Shown here: in pieces, positions 23,421 to 32,843 of the stretch
How the letters are laid out: every line of letters starts with the position of its first letter
Position numbering within the stretch: position 1 is the stretch's first letter
Assembly (NCBI GenBank): GCA_050084515.1
Contig: CM114272.1
Location: 27,032,001-27,096,000, forward strand
DNA length: 64,000 nt
From: Blasia pusilla
Lineage: Eukaryota > Marchantiophyta > Marchantiopsida > Blasiales
Direction of reading: 5' to 3'
The notes under the pieces: model-generated
The model's input: the letters and a program-made list of their open reading frames with translations, nothing else
Databases searched by the model: none
Told to the model about the DNA's origin: nothing
Program-made: the position numbers and the translations under genes

Positions 23421-23989
23421 AGAAATTGTTTGATGCGAAACTAACAGATATTGTAATTCTGCTTGTCTAGCTTCTCGCCTGTGATTGCTGTTTAGGAATA
23501 CTCCATCATAAACGATTTCCCTCACAAAAATATAATTTCAGGATTTCTACTGCTCCAATTGAAGCATAGACCCATCCTACAGACAAACCGACTTGAAATT
23601 TGCCAAAATTGATCAACTATATGAAAGAACTAGTCAAAATTGGCGTGTAGAGAGCAAACTGCACAACTTTTCTTCACTAATTGCACTTTCCTACACTAAA
23701 ATTGCTACAGTAGGAGCAATTTTGGGTGCGTAGGAAAGCTCTGAACGAGCTCTAGAAGACGGCGCTAGAACGATGCCAAAGTGGCTAGAACGGGCCTTTG
23801 GCGTTGTTCTAGCCGAAGCGGACCCAGAAGGCTAAATCGATCGGGAAAGCCCTACAAAATGCCTCCAAAGTTTTATCACCGTCAAAGCTCCACCTGAAAT
23901 CTGCACCCACTGAGCTCAGAATATAATTTCCTTCTCTTGCCTCTCTTCTCTCTTCAAACACCAAGAATTTCAAGTGATGTTCTCCTCCC

Positions 23990-24001
23990 GCTCTGATACC
24001 A
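23990..24001 (-). other. tRNA-iMet primer-binding site of nested copia
   Basis: On the minus strand the 12 bases after the LTR read TGGTATCAGAGC, complementary to the 3' end of plant initiator methionine tRNA. This is the usual minus-strand primer site of copia elements. Confidence 0.9.
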
Positions 24002-24301
24002 TGTGGAAAACTGCTAAACAAGCATAAATAGTGGAAAACGGCTCTCACACACACACCCCACAATAGAGAACGAAATTTGCAATGATAGAATGAGTGGAGG
24101 CTGATCCTATTCTCAATTATATAGGATATGTACAAGCAACCTTAACCATAGTCTCGAGTTAGACTAACTGTGATTAACTAGCCCTAGTTAAGAGAATCGT
24201 GCTTAACTGACTAACTAAGATTGAGCTTCCCTACTTTATGTGAGTACCAAATGTAGCAGTTCACATGTCTCATGAGCTTGACTGTAACTCAATCTTCAAT
24301 A
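24002..24301 (-). repeat. Upstream LTR of nested copia
   Basis: About 300 bp. It is preceded in element sense by the target duplication at 24302-24306 and followed by the primer-binding site at 23990-24001. It is about 12 bases shorter than its partner, mainly near 24135. Confidence 0.88.
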
Positions 24302-25372
24302 AGGAGTTGGGTCATTTTGGAGTGAATTGGACGTACAACTTGCTCCCGATATAATATTGGTGGCGAGGCATGGAGATTCACGTTCAACAGTTTGTTTCCA
24401 GGTGCATGGTTTGTGATCGGGTCCGGACATCGTTCAATGTTCTGACTCCATACTTGCAAGCACTTTCGATCATGGGTTTAGGTTATAGATGGAGTTTGGA
24501 TTTTGTAGGACCTGTAGCTTTTGACGGAGCGCCATGGTCGTTATGTGTTCGTGATGGTCGAGCACTTCTAGAAATGGATAGAGTTGGTTGCATTGCATCA
24601 CAAAGCAAGTGAGGGAGTAGCGTATGCCTTGCTAGATCGAGTGCTGAGTCATTACGGCGTACCAGCTGAGGTGTTGACAGAGAAGGGTACAGAGTTTCGT
24701 AGGGTGTTTCAGGCCTTGTGCGATCAGGCGCTGATCGACCACCGCACCACTTTGCCAAATCATCTTGAGTGGGATGGACTACCGGAGAGGGTTGTGCAGA
24801 CAGTGGAGGGAGTTTTACGTAAGTGTGGCTTGCAACGAGGTCACCTATGAGATTGGGACTTCCAGTTGCCTTGGTTGGATATGGGATACAGGTTCAGCAG
24901 GCAGACATCCTTAGCATCTTTCTCACCGTACTTGCTGCTTTATGGCCGAGAGCAGGCTTTACCTACGCCCATTTGCCAAGAAGTTGATGAGGTGTGGAAG
25001 CTCAATGACCCTGATGTATCGATGCGAGCATGTTCTCAGAGGGCCGAGTTCTTTTGGAGAGTGATGCCCATGGCGTTTGAGAACTTGGTGATTGCGCAAC
25101 ATCGGGATACGTTGAGGTATGCAACTATTCGGGGAGGTGGTTATCGATCTTCTATCTGGAGGTTTCATCAAGGAGACTATGTCTACTTACAGTAGACGGC
25201 ACCCATGACGTTGGATGTGACTGCAGGGCGTACCATCTTAAGAGTGCGTGAGATTTTTCCACCTGGTATTCTCTTATTGGAGGGACGCAATGGTATGGTT
25301 TGGAAGGACCATGTGCGTAAGTGTGTGCCATGTCACCTTCCTAACAATGACGGTATAGTTGATCCGAGCTTA

Positions 25373-25540
25373 GTAGTAGTTTCTACATGCTTGCAATGTA
25401 TGTTGTGTGGTTTCGCCCGTGATGCAGCCACTATGCTAGTTTGTGATGGGTGTTCGAGAGGGTGGCATATGGCATGTCTGACGCCACCTCTCACTAGGGT
25501 TCGTGAGGGACGATGGATGTGTCCCAGATGTACGTAGAGT
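25373..25540 (+). other. PHD finger at the C-terminus of gypsy pol
   Basis: In the same frame as the integrase C-terminus (25205-25537), the last 45 residues read C-x2-C, then V-C-D-G-C, then G-W-H-M-A-C, then W-M-C-P-R-C. This is the Cys4-His-Cys3 zinc pattern of a PHD finger, with the usual Trp before the last Cys pair and an acidic residue next to the third Cys. PHD fingers commonly read the histone H3 tail. Here the domain occupies the position where chromoviruses carry a chromodomain, and it ends at the stop codon at 25537. This finger is intact although the rest of the polyprotein is broken. Binding specificity cannot be predicted by eye. Confidence 0.87.
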
Positions 25541-25708
25541 AGGTAGTTCTAGATTCCAACTTGTGTTTGTGACATGGATGACAAGAAGGCGACTAAGGAT
25601 GGGATCACATGAGCACCCGGATGTTTTGCTCTTAACGTCCGAGAGATGTATGTCATGGTAGGTAGGGATAGTTGGCTATCTAGAGTTAGAGGGACCTAAC
25701 TACCACCT

Positions 25709-25716
25709 AAGGGGGA
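25709..25716 (+). other. Polypurine tract of gypsy copy B
   Basis: The run aaggggga lies about 170 bases after the stop codon of pol and directly before the sequence that begins each tandem 3' unit. It is the likely primer for plus-strand DNA synthesis. It also argues that the LTR starts near 25717-25720, not at the TGTCACG at 25848. Confidence 0.55.
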
Positions 25717-25719
25717 TAT

Positions 25720-26357
25720 TGGAGATATTTTGGTACTCCTCGTCTCGTTGTTTGGATGCCATGAGTTAGCATGGGATCGTGCATGTTTATGTGTGTGTTT
25801 AGTGACGACGATGTATGTTGTGTACTGATGTGTATGCGCACGACAACTGTCACGTCTTTTAGGATAGATCGGTGAGATCTAGTAGAGAGCCTTCGAAGAT
25901 ACTAGAGGATAGCCTCAAGAGATCAAGGATGACCTATTGAGGCCATGGGTAACCCGAGAGAGCAGGTTTCCCCTTTGTTTCGGCTCATTTGGAGCCATAT
26001 AGAGAAACTTACTATTTTGGGTAAGTTTCCCTTTGGAGTAAAATTGACTTTCCACTTTGGGAAGTGGTTCTTGACCCGCTATAGTAGGTCAAGAGCCAAG
26101 GAGGTGACCTGCGAGCATAGGTTATCGAGGAGAGAGCTTGGGAGAGGGAAGGGGGTATACCTCCAAGAAAGAGAGCTTGAGAGCTCATTCTCTCTTTGTT
26201 GAATCTCTTGGCACAAGACAACGGAGCTATGGTCCTCCTCGCCTTGTGTGTGTAATCCAAGACTCTCATTAGGAGAGTGGGTTTGGTTTGACATGAGAGA
26301 GAGTGCACACCATGGAGAGATTGGTGTGAGATGTTGAGAGAGATCTACTTGATTTAT
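25720..26357 (+). repeat. 3' LTR of gypsy copy B, first unit
   Basis: It starts after the polypurine tract with 'tggagatattttgg'. From 25848 to about 26340 it matches the 5' LTR at 4841-5342, so the two define the element ends. It ends at 'gatttat', directly followed by a second start of the same unit. Confidence 0.75.
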
Positions 26358-26777
26358 TGGAGATATTTTGGTACTTCTTGTGTTGTTGTTTGGATGCCAT
26401 GAGTGAGCATGAGATCGTGCGTGTTTATGTGGGTGTTCGGTGACAATGATGCTTGTTGTGTAGCGATGTGTATGCGCACGACAAGTGGCCCTTGAGGTGC
26501 TATAGCACGTGAAGAGCCAAGGAGGTGACCTACGAACATTGGTTATCGAGGAGAGAGCTTGGGAGAAGGAAGGGGGTATACCTCCAAGAGAGAGAGCCTG
26601 AGAGCTCATTCTCTCTTTGTTGAACCTCTTGGCATGAGGCGGCGGAATTATGGTTTTGGTTGCCTTGTGTGTGTAACCCAAACCTCTCATTAGGAGAGTA
26701 AGATTGGTTTGGCATGAGAGAGTGCACACCATGGAGAGTTTGGTATGAGATATTGATGAGAGATTTCATTATTTTAT
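26358..26777 (+). repeat. 3' LTR tandem unit 2, internally deleted
   Basis: Begins again with 'tggagatattttggtac', follows the first unit as far as 'gcgcacgacaa', then jumps to 'gtggcccttga', so about 214 bases are missing. After the jump it follows the 5' LTR to 'gagatttcatt'. Head-to-tail LTR units without internal sequence suggest recombination. Confidence 0.7.
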
Positions 26778-26820
26778 TGGAGATATTTTGATACTCCTCA
26801 TCTCATTGTTTGATGCTTAA
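26778..26820 (+). repeat. 3' LTR tandem unit 3, first 40 bases only
   Basis: A third start of the unit ('tggagatattttgatactcc') follows directly and is cut off near 26820, where AT-rich DNA begins. Confidence 0.6.
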
Positions 26821-27600
26821 AAGAAGAATTAAATTTCTCTCAAAAATAAAATTTAAATTAATTTTTATCATGATTTTTTATTTTAAGAAAATTCAAATAA
26901 GAAAAAATAATCAAATGAAAAGTATATATTTTAATTTATTATAATTTATTAAAATTAAAATCGTATTTATTTATTATTTAATATCAGATAAAATTTTCAA
27001 AAAGTTATGAATTAATTTCATGAACAAGTCTTATAATTGTCATCGGTCTTCAAATGAGCCAACGAACTTAGTAATATGATTCATCGTGGATCCGGAATCC
27101 GTAAGTATTGTGCCGTGATCGTTGCATGAGCCTAGGTAGAGTCTGCGAAGTCGCCGAGTAGGTGTCGGATGATGACACGGCGACTGGTCCGGCCCTGTCC
27201 CAGTCTAGTCCGTCCAGCTCCGAAGAGACGGGGAACCAGAGAGCGAGAACCAAACAACCGGTGCCGAATCTCCGTCATCAGTCTCAGCCCCTTAGCTCCG
27301 TCCTCTGTGGAGTGGCTTGGCGGGAGGTGGGGTAGGTAGGTGCATCCGCATGTCCCTACTCTGCTGTTGTCCAGGGATCCGTCCGTTCGTCGATTCATCT
27401 TGAGCACTATTCTCCATAATATTATTCCCCCTCCCACGCACCCCCATTTAGCTCTGCTCGAGCGTTGGTCATCGCAGAGCACACCTAAATCCTTTGTCTC
27501 ACGGTGTCAAGGCCCGGAGGTGACAGAAAAGAAGAGAGAGGAGAGAATTTTAGCTTGAGCGTTTGTCGTCGCAGTAGCAGACGTGAATCTTGCGTCGCAC
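26821..27600. other. AT-rich spacer and enolase upstream region
   Basis: 26821-27060 is very AT-rich with no gene. From about 27100 the GC content rises toward the enolase start. The short frames in 27068-27600 on both strands match nothing I recognise. A 5' untranslated exon or intron of the enolase gene could lie here, but I cannot define splice sites with confidence. Confidence 0.45.
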
Positions 27601-27659
27601 GGCATCGGAGCAGCGAGGCTTCGGGAGAGCAGTCGGGTGCTGCGAAAGGAGGAAGAAGA

Positions 27660-27667
27660 TATATATA
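27660..27667 (+). promoter_or_regulatory. Possible TATA box of enolase
   Basis: TATATATA lies 35 bases before the enolase ATG, followed by GGGCGAG and a GA-rich run (27670-27699). If it acts as a TATA box the leader would be only a few bases long, so it may instead sit within a longer 5' untranslated region. Confidence 0.35.
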
Positions 27668-27701
27668 GGGCGAGAGAGTGAGAGAGTGAGAGAAGAAAGG
27701 G

Positions 27702-29039
27702 ATGGCGACGATCACTGAGGTGAGGGCGAGGGCGATTTATGACAGCAGAGGGAATCCCACGGTGGAGGCGGACGTGTTTCTCAGCGATGGATCGTTCCAC
27801 AGAGCGGCGGTGCCCAGCGGAGCGTCCACGGGAGTGTACGAGGCGCTCGAGCTGCGAGATGGAGGGAAAGTGTTCATGGGCAAGGGAGTGTCGAAGGCGG
27901 TGCACAACATCCACAGCATCATCGGGCCTGCTCTGGTCGGGAAGGATCCCACGCAGCAGACGGAAATCGACAACCTTATGGTTCAAAACCTCGATGGCAC
28001 ACAGAACCAGTGGGGGTGGTGTAAGCAGAAGCTTGGGGCCAACTCGATTCTCGCTGTATCCTTGGCTGTCTGTAGGGCCGGAGCCGCAGTAAACAAGATC
28101 CCCCTGTACCAGCACATCGCCAATCTGGCCGGGAATACGGAGCTGGTGCTGCCGGTTCCCGCTTTGAACGTTATCAACGGAGGCTCGCACGCCGGAAACA
28201 AGCTGGCGATGCAGGAATTCATGATCCTGCCTACTGGGGCTTCTTCTTTCAAGGAGGCAATGCAGATGGGAAGCGAAGTGTACCACAATTTGAAGGCCGT
28301 CATCAAGAAGAAATACGGTCAAGATGCCACCAACGTGGGAGATGAAGGAGGATTCGCACCCAACATTCAGGAGAATAAGGAGGGTCTGGAGCTCCTTAAG
28401 GTTGCGATCGAGAAGGCAGGGTACACCGGGAAGGTGGTGATCGGTATGGATGTCGCTGCATCCGAATTTTACACTGCAGATGACAAAAAGTACGATCTGA
28501 ATTTCAAGGAAGAGAACAATGACGGCAGTCAGAAGATCTCCGGGGACGAGCTCATTAAATTGTACGAATCGTTCGTTGCGGAGTACCCGATCGTGTCGAT
28601 TGAGGACCCGTTTGACCAAGATGACTGGGAGCATTACTCCAAAATCACCGCTGCTCTAGGAGAGAAAGTGCAGATTGTGGGAGACGATCTACTGGTGACA
28701 AACCCCAAGAGGGTGGATTACGCCATCCAAAACAAATCGTGCAATGCCCTTCTGCTCAAGGTTAACCAAATCGGCTCTGTGACTGAGAGTATCGAAGCTG
28801 TGAAGATGTCCAAAAGGGCTGACTGGGGAGTAATGACGAGCCACAGGAGTGGCGAGACTGAAGACACTTTCATAGCAGACCTTGCGGTTGGGCTTTCAAC
28901 CGGTCAGATCAAGACTGGAGCACCTTGTCGATCTGAGAGGTTGGCCAAGTACAATCAACTACTCCGCATCGAGGAGGAGCTCGGAGACAAAGCTGTGTAT
29001 GCAGGAACCACCTTCCGGAAGCCAATGCAGCCTTACTGA
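27702..29039 (+). CDS. ENO: Cytosolic enolase (2-phosphoglycerate dehydratase), intronless
   Basis: An uninterrupted 445-codon frame gives a full-length plant enolase, within one or two residues of the usual plant length. It converts 2-phosphoglycerate to phosphoenolpyruvate in glycolysis. Family residues are in place: His163 in G-S-H-A-G-N-K, Glu172, Glu215 in G-D-E-G-G-F, metal ligands Asp250, Glu301 and Asp328, catalytic Lys353, His381 in S-H-R-S-G-E-T-E-D, and Lys404. Residues 103-107 are the plant-type pentapeptide insertion (Q-W-G-W-C; Glu is more usual first). No organellar transit peptide is visible, so it should be cytosolic. The ATG is chosen because the protein begins exactly as the family does (I-T-E-V-R-A-R-x-I-Y-D-S-R-G-N-P). 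Enolase genes of flowering plants have many introns; this one has none in the coding region. It converges with ATM, whose stop lies 1.1 kb away. Confidence 0.97.
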   Translation: MATITEVRARAIYDSRGNPTVEADVFLSDGSFHRAAVPSGASTGVYEALELRDGGKVFMGKGVSKAVHNIHSIIGPALVGKDPTQQTEIDNLMVQNLDGTQNQWGWCKQKLGANSILAVSLAVCRAGAAVNKIPLYQHIANLAGNTELVLPVPALNVINGGSHAGNKLAMQEFMILPTGASSFKEAMQMGSEVYHNLKAVIKKKYGQDATNVGDEGGFAPNIQENKEGLELLKVAIEKAGYTGKVVIGMDVAASEFYTADDKKYDLNFKEENNDGSQKISGDELIKLYESFVAEYPIVSIEDPFDQDDWEHYSKITAALGEKVQIVGDDLLVTNPKRVDYAIQNKSCNALLLKVNQIGSVTESIEAVKMSKRADWGVMTSHRSGETEDTFIADLAVGLSTGQIKTGAPCRSERLAKYNQLLRIEEELGDKAVYAGTTFRKPMQPY

Positions 29040-30130
29040 TGAGGTACAACGCGAGTGGTTTTTCAGATAAAGTGTGCCATCGTCCGTCTTTGCCCAGCAC
29101 ACAGCAGAGTTCATCACAGATTGTGACCAGCCAACCGGAGTCATATCTAGGATTAGTGTCGGCACAGAGTATCTAGCACTTTTTCGTCATCTTATTACCA
29201 ATAAGTGCTCTACTGTACTTCAGAAAATAAGCTCCCAACTTTTAATAATCCCTACTTTGTCGGCGACGCTCATGGTGTGCTAGTTCCCTGAGTCTTCGTT
29301 TGTTGGGCTTTTTAGGCAGTTCGAAAATCAACGAGAGGAATGTGAAAATGTTAAGTGTGTAACGTGATGGTTGGGGAAGATAAGTTCCAAACAGTGAAGG
29401 TGGGATTTACAACTCTTCAAAGATTGGAGAATCCCACGAAATAACTTACGGGATGAACTGAGATTCTACTTGAAAATGATGGCTGAAGTATTACATGCAT
29501 GAATACCAAGTTTCAATTGAATGTAAAACATGTTTGTGAATGTCGCAAGTGATGGGGATGATTCTTGTCTTACTGTCGTCTCCGAAAGGACACGGCCAAA
29601 ATAACAGTTCATAAGCTGTATGATCTGAGCAGAACATTGGACACTCCGCAATGAAACATATGAGCTGAGATCATGTACATTTTTTTGAATTTTGAATTCG
29701 TAGTCAACCATCTCGAGGAATGCAATATTCCATGCTATATTCACCATATATTCAACTGCATGTGAAGGTCAAAAGATGGCTAGTTGTCAAACCTTACTTT
29801 ATTCACAATTTCACAGTAACCCTGAGCCATCCGAACTACTTAAGTAAACACTTTCAATACATATCCTAGAAGATGACCCAGAGAAAATGCATTCGATCAA
29901 CATAAACCCTCATAAAACTGCCGCTTTCTCAGACTGCGCTCACCCACAATCTCTACCGTAACTTCCACCAACCGGCCTTGAGCCTGAGCTCTTAGTAAAC
30001 AAACAATCCTCGAAAAAAATGAGGGTTGAGGGTGCTGATCGGCCGATTACTTTGCACATGCACCAGATCCATCTCTTTGCACTGCAATTAAAGTTAGGTC
30101 TGCAATGCCCCGATAGCATGAGAAAATCAG
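29040..30130. other. Intergenic region between enolase and ATM 3' ends
   Basis: Contains the untranslated tails of two convergent genes. Possible enolase polyadenylation region at about 29200-29260 (AT-rich, 'aaaataa' and 'ttttaataatcc'). The short frames on both strands match nothing I recognise. Confidence 0.5.
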
Positions 30131-32843
30131 TCAGACCCAGGCACCCCACCCTGGGAAAAGTTGGGAGAGACGCTCAGGATCCTGTGCATCCTGTAGTAAT
30201 TGCTGCACCTGCAAAACAGCAGTGCAGTGGAAGAGGTTCAATTTCGCCACAGAACATGCTCCTGGGGTACTTCTCATGCACAGCTCCAGAGCCACTTCAT
30301 GGCTCTGGAGCTGTTTGGAGCACACTGCATTTTACATCTTTCAGAAAATCCCTATCAATGAGTAAAGCTACTGCTCGATTAGCTGGGTGGAAGGGGCACC
30401 TGTCCCTCGAGACTCCGCATCTCTCCTTCTTCATAACCATCCAATTTCTGCTTCACTCGAAATAGGGCCCGTGCAGCATCCTTATTCCCTTCCATTTCCA
30501 CGATGTTGTCTGACTCAGGCTCGCTGTCGTCCAAATCATCCAATTCCTGAGTTCATACCAATTAGGCTGAGAACTTGGATGAACTTGATACATACTCGTT
30601 TAATGGGTAAAACTTGCATCTGTTAGATTATATCGATGGGGACAAATGCTCACAGTCCTTGAGGAGGCTAGTAAAAGTACCTGTTGTCTTTGCAGCGCTT
30701 TGAGGGGTGATAGGGCCCAGTTGTAGAGGGGATCATAAATGAAAACCTGTCACAATCGATGATGACTCACTAATTGAGAGGCATCCTTGCAGGACCACAT
30801 TCACGAGGTAATCGATGTCACAGGAGCAACTTAGCCAACAATCAGGTTTCTCTCAAAATTCTAACATTCTGAAGAATCTATAAGGATCCGAAATGCCTTT
30901 CTTGATTATTAGTGCTGTACCTCAATGATGGTCAAGAGAGCTTCCTTGTTTTCCCGAAGCACTGACAATGTTGCCTCGCAGCATCTTCGAAAGACACCTT
31001 CGACTCCTGTGACTCCCATACCATCCACAATATCCCTCGTCAGACGGAAGGGAACCTGCACAGACAGTCGATCATCATCACCAAATTTCAAGCGGAAACT
31101 AGAAGCTGCTACAAGGATCCTGTGAGAGGATTTTTTGGTGAATCTTACCACACAAATTGAAGGACAGTATTAGTCATGCATGTAACTAACTTCTTAGTCT
31201 CAAGTTCCCTGAGAGTTATCTTTGGAAATTGGCTGTCCTCTGTGCATCAAATATCTGCTCTCCAACGTGAAGCCCTTCTGATCCCTTTAAAATCTCTATC
31301 CACACTTCAAAGATAGAATACAGAAGGTTTACATACCCGTTCTGGTGTCTTGAGCATTAACCCTTGCTCGAAAGCGACGCCCAAATCAATGTGCACTACC
31401 TCGGCAGTTGCTTGATCTACTAATATGTTCATGGAATGTCTATCTCCAAGACCAACAATGTATCCAACCTGCACACAAATGATCACAGGACGAATAGATT
31501 CCAAACAGGAATAACGGTCAAAATTGTCTCTTCATTGTGCCTATTCCCTTCATAAACTTAGATAGATTATATATCTTCTCTTGCTGACTTGCTCATTTCA
31601 AATGGTACCACCTCAATTTCAATGAATCAACTTCCATGGTTATGAGTTTCACCTAAAAGCCTTGATGCCACAACTTGCTTTTTGGAGTAAGAAAAATTTA
31701 CACAACATAGTTGCGGTGTGCATCGACAGCCACCAGAACAAGGGTTCATGTTTTCCACGGAAATTTCAAATGTATTTTAGTTAAGAAAAAAATTAATAAT
31801 ATGTACAAGAACAGCCAATGAAAGAACGCTCTTCACTGTGCTGACTGATTCCAGAAAATGACAGTACTGTAACCAAGCCGTCCTCACAGATCAATCCTAC
31901 CATGGAGCTTGTAGCCACACTCCTCGTGTAGGCTAGGCGCTTCTCAAACCAGTCTGCTGCTCGAGCAAACTTTTCAAGAAAGAAGTTGTGCATAACAGGC
32001 CTGTTCCAAAATCGGGCCAAAATTTGAGTGGTATAGCTTCTAGAGTAAATGATGTTGTGTAGAGAATGATCAATTAAATAAAAGGAAGAGTACGACAAGC
32101 TCACAGCAACAACACACAGGTATAAAACTGATTGCTGTTGTGGGCAAATTCTAACCCTAAGTGCCTACCCACCGAAAATTTTCGCAGACAGTTTCGTAGG
32201 CACGAAGTTTATCTTTTGTCTGCCAGAGTCAAACACACTAGCATCAGCTCATTAGATACAGCATCTAATCTATTCAACTTGTTACAATACTTCTTAAAGA
32301 CAACCCAAATCATGATCAAGTCGCTTCAAGTGGAAGGTAAACACTTGGTACTCTTTGGGCTAAGATAAAGGAGAAAGTTGAGGACTTCTCAGCACAGTTT
32401 ATAAGTGGAATGCAATTGTCTGAGAGAAACTCACAGTAGACATATGCTCACGGCACATCATGAATGACCAGTCATCCCCACCATAACGACCATGAGCACC
32501 ACCAGCTCTGTTGCTGCCATAATGAAAATGGTACCAAAATTTTACAAAAGTGTCAATAATTATTGATGAAATGCCGAAATTGTCCTGTCCCCAAAAACTT
32601 GCAGTAATCATATTTAATGCAGCTATATAATTATAAGTAAGATAGGATGATTTTGGAATGAGCAAAAATTGATCATGATGTACAATTAGCCAAGGCCTGA
32701 GCAAAGAATAAAAGCATTATTAGGATTTTTGAACACGGCTCTCAGCAGAGGACAAGAAGCAACCTTCCCAAGAGATATTCTCCAAGTGGAATTGTTCCAT
32801 CAACCCACTCCAACACGCCTGCGCTTGGTGTGAATGGAATGAC
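30131..32843 (-). other. ATM: ATM exons for kinase core and FATC domain
   Basis: Nine exons. In order they encode [14 protein letters not shown] (32764-32843), G-A-H-G-R-Y-G ... C-R-E-H-M (32435-32507), C-E-N-F-R (32173-32219), H-N-F-F-L-E-K-F and [11 protein letters not shown] (31901-32000), the catalytic and metal-binding loops G-L-G-D-R-H-x-M-N-I-L and [11 protein letters not shown] (31337-31468), and V-P-F-R-L-T-R-D (30921-31055). A short [10 protein letters not shown] exon follows (30681-30746), then a variable acidic linker with K-Q-K-L-D-G-Y (30400-30546), and the final FATC exon ending F-P-G-W-G-A-W-V before TGA (30131-30208). Catalytic Asp and Asn are present. Confidence 0.96.

Larger units (their letters stand above)
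19118..24301 (-). mobile_element. Nested Ty1/copia retrotransposon inside gypsy integrase
   Basis: A complete but decayed element, 5,184 bp, reading right to left. It is flanked by the 5-bp duplication AGGAG (19113-19117 and 24302-24306). Two similar LTRs bound it (24002-24301 upstream, 19118-19429 downstream in its own sense). A primer-binding site for tRNA-iMet follows the upstream LTR and a polypurine tract (ggggag) precedes the downstream one. The order gag, protease, integrase, RT, RNase H is that of Ty1/copia. Several stops and frameshifts split pol. It inserted after the gypsy copy and is therefore younger than it. Confidence 0.92.
18770..25350 (+). pseudogene. Integrase of gypsy copy B, split by a copia insertion
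   Basis: The linker and N-terminal zinc-binding segment begin before 19113, including H-A-H-E-E. After the copia element they continue at 24302 with L-G-H-F-G-V ... F-V-S-R-C-M-V-C-D, giving the H-H-C-C arrangement. The catalytic core (24480-24850) shows W-S-L-D-F-V-G (first Asp), L-T-E-K-G-T-E-F where most elements have T-D-x-G-T-E-F (so the second catalytic residue seems changed to Glu), and G-L-P-E-R-V-V-Q-T with the final Glu. The C-terminal part (24866-25350) ends in L-L-E-G-R-N-G-M-V-W-K-D-H, then a C-x-P-C-H-L-P block. Frameshifts occur near 24560 and 24850 and a stop near 25194. The enzyme would insert the cDNA. Confidence 0.87.
11600..26820 (+). mobile_element. Ty3/gypsy retrotransposon copy B with DNA methyltransferase and PHD finger
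   Basis: This is the more complete copy. It lacks a 5' LTR and starts in the leader. It then has gag, protease, DNA methyltransferase, RT, RNase H, integrase and a C-terminal PHD finger, followed by a purine tract and a degenerate tandem 3' LTR. A minus-strand copia element (19118-24301) sits inside the integrase zinc-binding segment with a 5-bp target duplication. Stops and a few frameshifts are scattered through all domains, so it is not autonomous. Gag, zinc knuckles, methyltransferase and the start of RT are recognisably the same as in copy A; the two differ at many positions and represent two separate, old insertions or replication products. Confidence 0.9.

Noticed and set aside
25205-25540. 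PHD finger as a separate host gene
   Set aside because: It lies in the same frame as the integrase C-terminus and directly before the element's purine tract and 3' LTR.
27507-28634. 375-codon open frame on the minus strand opposite enolase
   Set aside because: It mirrors the codon pattern of the highly conserved enolase frame, has no recognisable domain and no start context; a shadow frame.
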